Shown in pieces: positions 7,096-10,297 of a DNA stretch of 10,297 bases (position 1 is the first letter of the stretch; every line of letters starts with the position of its first letter). Source of the DNA: Bacteroidota bacterium. Lineage in GTDB: Bacteria; Bacteroidota; Bacteroidia; Chitinophagales; Chitinophagaceae. The position numbers and the translations under genes are program-made. The notes beneath the pieces were generated by a model. It had not been told where the DNA came from. It saw only the letters and a list, made by a program, of their open reading frames with translations, and ran no database searches. The stretch is taken from the NCBI GenBank assembly GCA_021824855.1, contig JAKAJX010000070.1, forward strand, positions 1 through 10,297, given 5' to 3'.

Positions 7096-7512
7096 ATGAT
7101 TAAACTTCAAGTTATTGGCAATCTTGGAAAAGATGCTATTGTTAGCAATGTAAATGGAAAAAGTGTAATTAATTTTACAGTTGCACATACAGAAAAGTAT
7201 AAAGATGCACAGGGCAATCAAAAAGATAAAACTATATGGGTAGATTGTTCTTATTGGACAGATAGAACTGCCATTGCTCCTTATTTAAAAAAGGGCACAC
7301 AGGTTTATGTAGAAGGTGCACCCGATGTAAGAACCTATACTACGCAAGATGGCAGACAAGGGGCATCTATTACTTTGCGTATTGCCAATGTTCAATTATT
7401 AGGCTCTAAAAGCAATGAGGGAAGTAATACGCAGCAAAATTCTAACTATACAACTGCTTCGGTACAAGTAGCTGCGGAAACTACGGAGCCTTTAGACGAT
7501 TTACCTTTTTAA
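7096..7512 (+). CDS. ssb: Single-stranded DNA-binding protein
   Basis: SSB coats single-stranded DNA during replication, recombination and repair and recruits partner proteins through its C-terminal tip. The 138-residue protein starts MIKLQVIGNLGKDA, the usual first strand of the OB-fold, which spans about residues 1-105. Aromatic residues for DNA stacking include W49, Y53 and W54 (around IWVDCSYW). A short linker rich in S, N, Q and T (about 106-128) follows. The tip is EPLDDLPF, a close variant of the canonical DDDIPF that binds partner proteins. It is shorter than E. coli SSB (178) because of the short linker, which is normal in Bacteroidota. It stands alone between a divergent mnmA and a strong terminator. 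Whether it is the main replicative SSB or a paralogue cannot be told from this window. Confidence 0.95.
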   Translation: MIKLQVIGNLGKDAIVSNVNGKSVINFTVAHTEKYKDAQGNQKDKTIWVDCSYWTDRTAIAPYLKKGTQVYVEGAPDVRTYTTQDGRQGASITLRIANVQLLGSKSNEGSNTQQNSNYTTASVQVAAETTEPLDDLPF

Positions 7513-7529
7513 AATAAATTATATCAATT

Positions 7530-7564
7530 AAAAGCTGAACGATACTATCGTTCAGCTTTTTTTA
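7530..7564 (+). terminator. Rho-independent terminator after ssb
   Basis: A perfect 14-bp stem (7530-7543 with 7547-7560; core AGCTGAACGAT / ATCGTTCAGCT) closes a 3-nt ACT loop and runs into a T-rich tract (7557-7563). It begins 17 bp after the ssb stop codon and separates ssb from the dehydrogenase gene. It is the clearest terminator in the window. The A-run on the left arm could give weak termination in the other direction, though no minus-strand gene needs it. Confidence 0.9.
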
Positions 7565-7586
7565 TTGTTTAGTTTTATCTTGCAGT

Positions 7587-8663
7587 ATGCAAAAAATATT
7601 TTCGTATAACCAACTATACCAATTCTGTCATACTATCTTTTTAAAAATAGGCTGTAATACCAACGATGCAACTACTGCTACAAAAGTTTTACTCAATGCA
7701 GATTTGAGAGGAATTGATAGTCATGGTATTGCTCGATTGAGCGGATATGTTCGTTTATGGGAAGCAAAACGAATTAATGCTACTCCACAAATAAAAATTA
7801 TTCACGAAACACCTTCTACAGCCACTGTTGATGGAGATGAAGGATTAGGATTAGTGGTGGCTCCTCATGCCATGCAAATTGCAATAAATAAAGCTAAAAA
7901 TGTAGGAACAGGATGGGTGAGTGTTTGCAACAGCAATCATTTTGGCATTGCAGGTTATCATGCAATGATGGCATTAGAATTTGATATGATGGGTATTGCA
8001 ATGACCAATGCCAGTGCATTGGTAGCACCTACTTTTTCTATAGAGCGAATGTTAGGCACCAACCCAATAGCTGTGGCTATTCCGGCTAAAAATCAACCCG
8101 CTTTTGTGGCAGATTTTGCCACCACCACAGCAGCTAATGGTAAATTGGAAATTTTACAACGAAAAAATGCCGATGCACCCGTAGGCTGGGTACAAGATGC
8201 AGAAGGACTTTCTTCTACCGATGCCAATATTTTAAAAAAGAAAGGTGCCTTATTGCCTTTAGGAACCGATAGAGAACATGGCTCGCATAAAGGATATGCT
8301 TTGGGAAGTATTGTAGATATATTTTCCGGCGTATTAAGTGGTGCATCTTATGGACCTTGGGTTCCACCTTTTCCCGCTTATGTGCCTATGCCCGAATATC
8401 AGCCGGGGAAAGGATTAGGACATTTCTTTGGAGCTATACGCATTGATGCTTTTCGTTCGGCTAATGAATTTAAAGAACACATGGATAATTGGATTGAGCA
8501 ATTTAGAAAGGCGAAACCTGCCAAAGGATTTGATAAAGTATTAATTCCGGGCGATCCTGAAAGAGAAACTGAAATACTAAGGAGAAAGGAAGGAATTCCA
8601 ATAGTAGAGAGTGTTGTAGAAGATTTAAAATTAGTAGCAGAGAAATTCAAAGTGTTGTTATAA
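7587..8663 (+). CDS. Malate/L-lactate/ureidoglycolate dehydrogenase-family NAD(P)-dependent oxidoreductase
   Basis: This is an NAD(P)-dependent 2-hydroxyacid dehydrogenase of the Ldh_2 family (PF02615 type), a fold unrelated to classical lactate/malate dehydrogenases. Members oxidise (S)-malate, L-lactate, ureidoglycolate, sulfolactate or similar acids; the substrate here is unresolved. The 358-residue length is typical. The hallmark ADLRGIDSHGIARL carries R41, S45 and the catalytic-region H46. SNHFGIAGYH has H118. FATTTAANGK and GSHKGYAL contribute to nucleotide and active-site binding. The C-terminal IPGDPERE...GIP motif is also conserved. The ATG at 7587 gives a family-like N-terminus. A partial -7 box (TATCTTG, 7576-7582) sits so close that the message could be nearly leaderless. 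The chitinase gene begins 32 bp downstream. No allantoin or coenzyme M genes are nearby to suggest a substrate. Confidence 0.9.
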   Translation: MQKIFSYNQLYQFCHTIFLKIGCNTNDATTATKVLLNADLRGIDSHGIARLSGYVRLWEAKRINATPQIKIIHETPSTATVDGDEGLGLVVAPHAMQIAINKAKNVGTGWVSVCNSNHFGIAGYHAMMALEFDMMGIAMTNASALVAPTFSIERMLGTNPIAVAIPAKNQPAFVADFATTTAANGKLEILQRKNADAPVGWVQDAEGLSSTDANILKKKGALLPLGTDREHGSHKGYALGSIVDIFSGVLSGASYGPWVPPFPAYVPMPEYQPGKGLGHFFGAIRIDAFRSANEFKEHMDNWIEQFRKAKPAKGFDKVLIPGDPERETEILRRKEGIPIVESVVEDLKLVAEKFKVLL

Positions 8664-8668
8664 ATAAC
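8657..8668. promoter_or_regulatory. GTTAT-AA-ATAAC palindrome over the dehydrogenase stop codon
   Basis: Two perfect 5-bp arms flank a 2-bp centre. The site overlaps the TAA of the preceding gene and ends 27 bp before the chitinase ATG. It shares the arms and 2-bp spacing of the palindrome at 2646-2657, upstream of the other secreted-protein gene. I found no third exact copy in the window. A role as operator is inference. Confidence 0.3.
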
Positions 8669-8695
8669 TTGAGTGCAACTACTTCTTATCCACTT

Positions 8696-9559
8696 ATGAA
8701 AAATAAAGCAGTAATTTTTTATATACTCATCAATAGTTTTTTCTTTATTAATGCATTCACTCAATTCGTTAGTAAAGAGCACCGAGCTACTTTGGGCCAA
8801 CTCTCAAAATATTTAAATGAAAAAAAGTGGAATGAATTATTTCCGCATAGAAGTGGTTTTACTAAAACTGCAAAGCAGAATGATTTTTATTCTTTTCAAG
8901 CTTTTCAGCAAGCAGCAAAATATTTTCCTACTTTTTTAGCCGAAGGCAATGAAGAAACTCAAAAACGTGAGCTGGCAGCATTTTTAGCAAATATTGCTTT
9001 AGAAACAAGTGGTGGTTGGAAAGATGCACCCGATGGCTATTATAAATGGGGTTTATATTTTTTAGATGAAAAAGGATGCGAAATGGGCTGTTATCAATAC
9101 TCCGATACCGGTAAGAAGAAATATGCTCCAGTAAAAAATATTTCTTATCATGGTCGTGGTCCCATACAACTAAGTTGGAACTATAATTACGGGCAGTTTA
9201 GCGAACTGTATTTTGGTAATAAAGATACTTTACTGCTTCATCCGCAAATATTAACCGAAAATGCTATTGTTTCTTTTGCATCGGCTATATGGTTTTGGAC
9301 AACCGCTCAGTTGCCTAAGCCATCTTGCCACGATATTATTTGTAATAAATGGCAACCCACTGCTGCCGATTCTGCTGCTAACCGATTACCCGGGTTTGGT
9401 GCCATAATTAATGTGATTAATGGGGGAGTAGAGTGTGGTAATAAACAAAACGAAAAAACAACATATCGGTACAACTATTATTTATATTTCTGTAAATATT
9501 TTAAAGTTAATCCGGGTAATAACGTAACCTGTTCTTCGCAAAAGCCATTTGGTACATAA
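8696..9559 (+). CDS. Secreted glycoside hydrolase family 19 chitinase
   Basis: GH19 enzymes cleave beta-1,4 bonds in chitin, or related N-acetylglucosamine polymers, with inversion. The 287-residue product starts with a Sec signal peptide (MKNKAVIFYILINSFFFINA), so it acts in the periplasm or outside the cell. The catalytic domain follows from FYSFQAFQQAAKYFP, with FLANIALETSGGW giving the general acid E103. The general base is E125 in LYFLDEKG; the 22-residue spacing equals that of barley chitinase E67/E89. GRGPIQLSWNYNYGQ, KPSCHDII and GFGAIINVINGG are classic GH19 motifs, and C-terminal cysteines suggest disulfides. There is no chitin-binding module. An in-frame TTG at 8669 would add nine polar residues ahead of the signal peptide and is rejected. 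It lies 32 bp after the dehydrogenase gene and may share its transcript. Confidence 0.93.
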   Translation: MKNKAVIFYILINSFFFINAFTQFVSKEHRATLGQLSKYLNEKKWNELFPHRSGFTKTAKQNDFYSFQAFQQAAKYFPTFLAEGNEETQKRELAAFLANIALETSGGWKDAPDGYYKWGLYFLDEKGCEMGCYQYSDTGKKKYAPVKNISYHGRGPIQLSWNYNYGQFSELYFGNKDTLLLHPQILTENAIVSFASAIWFWTTAQLPKPSCHDIICNKWQPTAADSAANRLPGFGAIINVINGGVECGNKQNEKTTYRYNYYLYFCKYFKVNPGNNVTCSSQKPFGT

Positions 9560-9705
9560 CAATTAATTTCAATAGTAATAAGCAATATAACTCTGTTATG
9601 GCTGAATGAAGAGACAAATGTACAAGTGAGTAACACAACCAAAGCTGCACAATGTGGCTAACGTTTGTTCACTAAATTATCTGCAATTTTTATGCATTCT
9701 GCCTT

Positions 9706-9713
9706 TACCTTTG
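9706..9713 (+). promoter_or_regulatory. Aspartate kinase promoter -7 box (TACCTTTG)
   Basis: TACCTTTG matches the Bacteroidota -7 consensus TAnnTTTG exactly and lies 22 bp before the ATG at 9736, the same distance as in mnmA. The expected transcription start is near 9720. A clear -33 TTG at the standard spacing is not seen. The rest of the 9560-9705 gap holds nothing else I can name. Confidence 0.55.
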
Positions 9714-9735
9714 CACCTCAAAAATTGTATTCGGT

Positions 9736-10297
9736 ATGAAAATTATGAAATTCGGCGGAACCAGTGTGGGCAAGCCCGAACGTATGCACGAAGTAGCACA
9801 ATTAATTACTAAAGATGCATCACCCAAAATAGTAGTATTAAGTGCCCTTAGCGGAACAACTAATTCTTTGGTTGAAATTAGCAATTACTTATCAACCGGT
9901 AATAGAATTTCTGCTAAAGCAAGTATTGATAAATTAGAAGCTCATTATCGAAAGTTTATTACCGAGTTAGTGAAAGGAGAAAACTTTCAATCGAAAGCCA
10001 ACTCAATAGTATCGGAGCATTTCGAATTTTTAAATATCATTTTACGAATTTCATTTAGCGATGCGTTGAATAAAGATATTTTGGCGCAAGGCGAATTGAT
10101 GAGTACTAAACTGTTTTGTGTTTATTTAGAAGAAAAAGGAATAGATCATTTGTTACTGCCTGCTTTAGAGTTTATGAGTATTGATGCAAATGAAGAACCT
10201 GCTTTTAGTTCTATTCAAACAAAACTTCATGCTTTATTGCAACATCATAGCGATAAAAAACTATTTATCACGCAAGGATATATTTGTAAAAATGCAA
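9736..10297 (+). CDS. Aspartate kinase, N-terminal part (partial, 3' end outside window)
   Basis: Aspartate kinase phosphorylates aspartate in the first step of lysine, threonine and methionine synthesis. The frame is open from the ATG at 9736 to the right edge, giving 187 complete codons plus one base. The start MKIMKFGGTSVGKPERM carries the KFGGTSVG nucleotide/substrate signature with K5. IVVLSALSGTTNSLVEI follows, then AQGELMSTKLF with E120 in the position of the GE(R/L)xS motif of the kinase domain, and KLFITQGYICKNA near the edge. These match the amino-acid kinase fold. Whether the unseen part ends in ACT domains only (LysC-like), or continues into homoserine dehydrogenase (ThrA-like), cannot be told, so no symbol is given. 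A second ATG three codons in is an alternative start. It is preceded by its own -7 box and is transcribed independently of the chitinase gene. Confidence 0.93.
   Translation, partial: MKIMKFGGTSVGKPERMHEVAQLITKDASPKIVVLSALSGTTNSLVEISNYLSTGNRISAKASIDKLEAHYRKFITELVKGENFQSKANSIVSEHFEFLNIILRISFSDALNKDILAQGELMSTKLFCVYLEEKGIDHLLLPALEFMSIDANEEPAFSSIQTKLHALLQHHSDKKLFITQGYICKNA

Noticed and set aside
6967..7221. Minus-strand 84-residue reading frame across the ssb 5' end
   Set aside because: It is antisense to the well-supported ssb gene and covers its promoter region. The product is low-complexity and rich in F, I, K and N, as expected of noise in AT-rich DNA.
8669..8695. TTG start adding nine residues to the chitinase
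   Set aside because: The extra residues are polar and sit ahead of a standard signal peptide that begins cleanly at the ATG at 8696.
8399..8800. Minus-strand 133-residue reading frame over the dehydrogenase/chitinase junction
   Set aside because: It is antisense to two genes with strong family motifs and shows no domain of its own.
9555..9600. Possible terminator after the chitinase gene (CATAAC...GTTATG, with inner ATAAC-tct-GTTAT)
   Set aside because: The stem is only five or six A/T-rich pairs with no following U-run, too weak to call.
1..10297. Mobile element, CRISPR array, tRNA, toxin-antitoxin or defence system
   Set aside because: I looked for direct-repeat arrays, terminal inverted repeats, transposase or integrase motifs, cloverleaf-like segments and paired small genes, and saw none. 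The genes read as vertically inherited housekeeping genes plus a few accessory enzymes.

Overview
The window is AT-rich chromosomal DNA from a member of the Bacteroidota. The protein sequences look most like Chitinophagaceae or close relatives, but that family placement is an impression from motif style and not a proven assignment. Supporting signs are the Bacteroidota-type -7 promoter boxes (TAnnTTTG) before mnmA and the aspartate kinase gene, the lack of clear Shine-Dalgarno sequences, and a secreted DUF3575-like barrel protein. Coding density is high. The longest gene-free stretches are about 185 bp (6911-7095) and 176 bp (9560-9735), so no gap exceeds 300 bp. I see no tRNA, rRNA, CRISPR array, insertion sequence, integrase or phage gene.

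Left part (1-4476, plus strand): the C-terminal half of 2-oxoglutarate dehydrogenase E1 (sucA, cut by the left edge) is followed by its E2 partner (sucB), a TCA-cycle pair. Next come a small secreted beta-barrel-like protein and an RsmB/RsmF-type rRNA cytosine-C5 methyltransferase.

Middle part (4445-6910, minus strand): mnmA (tRNA 2-thiouridine synthesis), a HAD-family hydrolase and a chloramphenicol-acetyltransferase-like protein run in the same direction. The last two overlap by ATGA. The acetyltransferase gene converges on the methyltransferase gene, and their 3' ends overlap by 32 bp.

Right part (7096-10297, plus strand): a single-stranded DNA-binding protein gene, divergent from mnmA, ends in a strong hairpin terminator. 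It is followed by a malate/L-lactate dehydrogenase-family oxidoreductase, a secreted GH19 chitinase, and the first 187 codons of an aspartate kinase that runs off the right edge.

Most of the window is ordinary housekeeping sequence, and I found no convincing new multi-gene system. The points most worth a second look are a shared palindrome (GTTAT-N2-ATAAC) over the preceding stop codon, just upstream of both secreted-protein genes; the coupled HAD/acetyltransferase pair; and the GH19 chitinase. Two starts were moved inward from upstream TTG codons: mnmA to 6910 and the chitinase to 8696.
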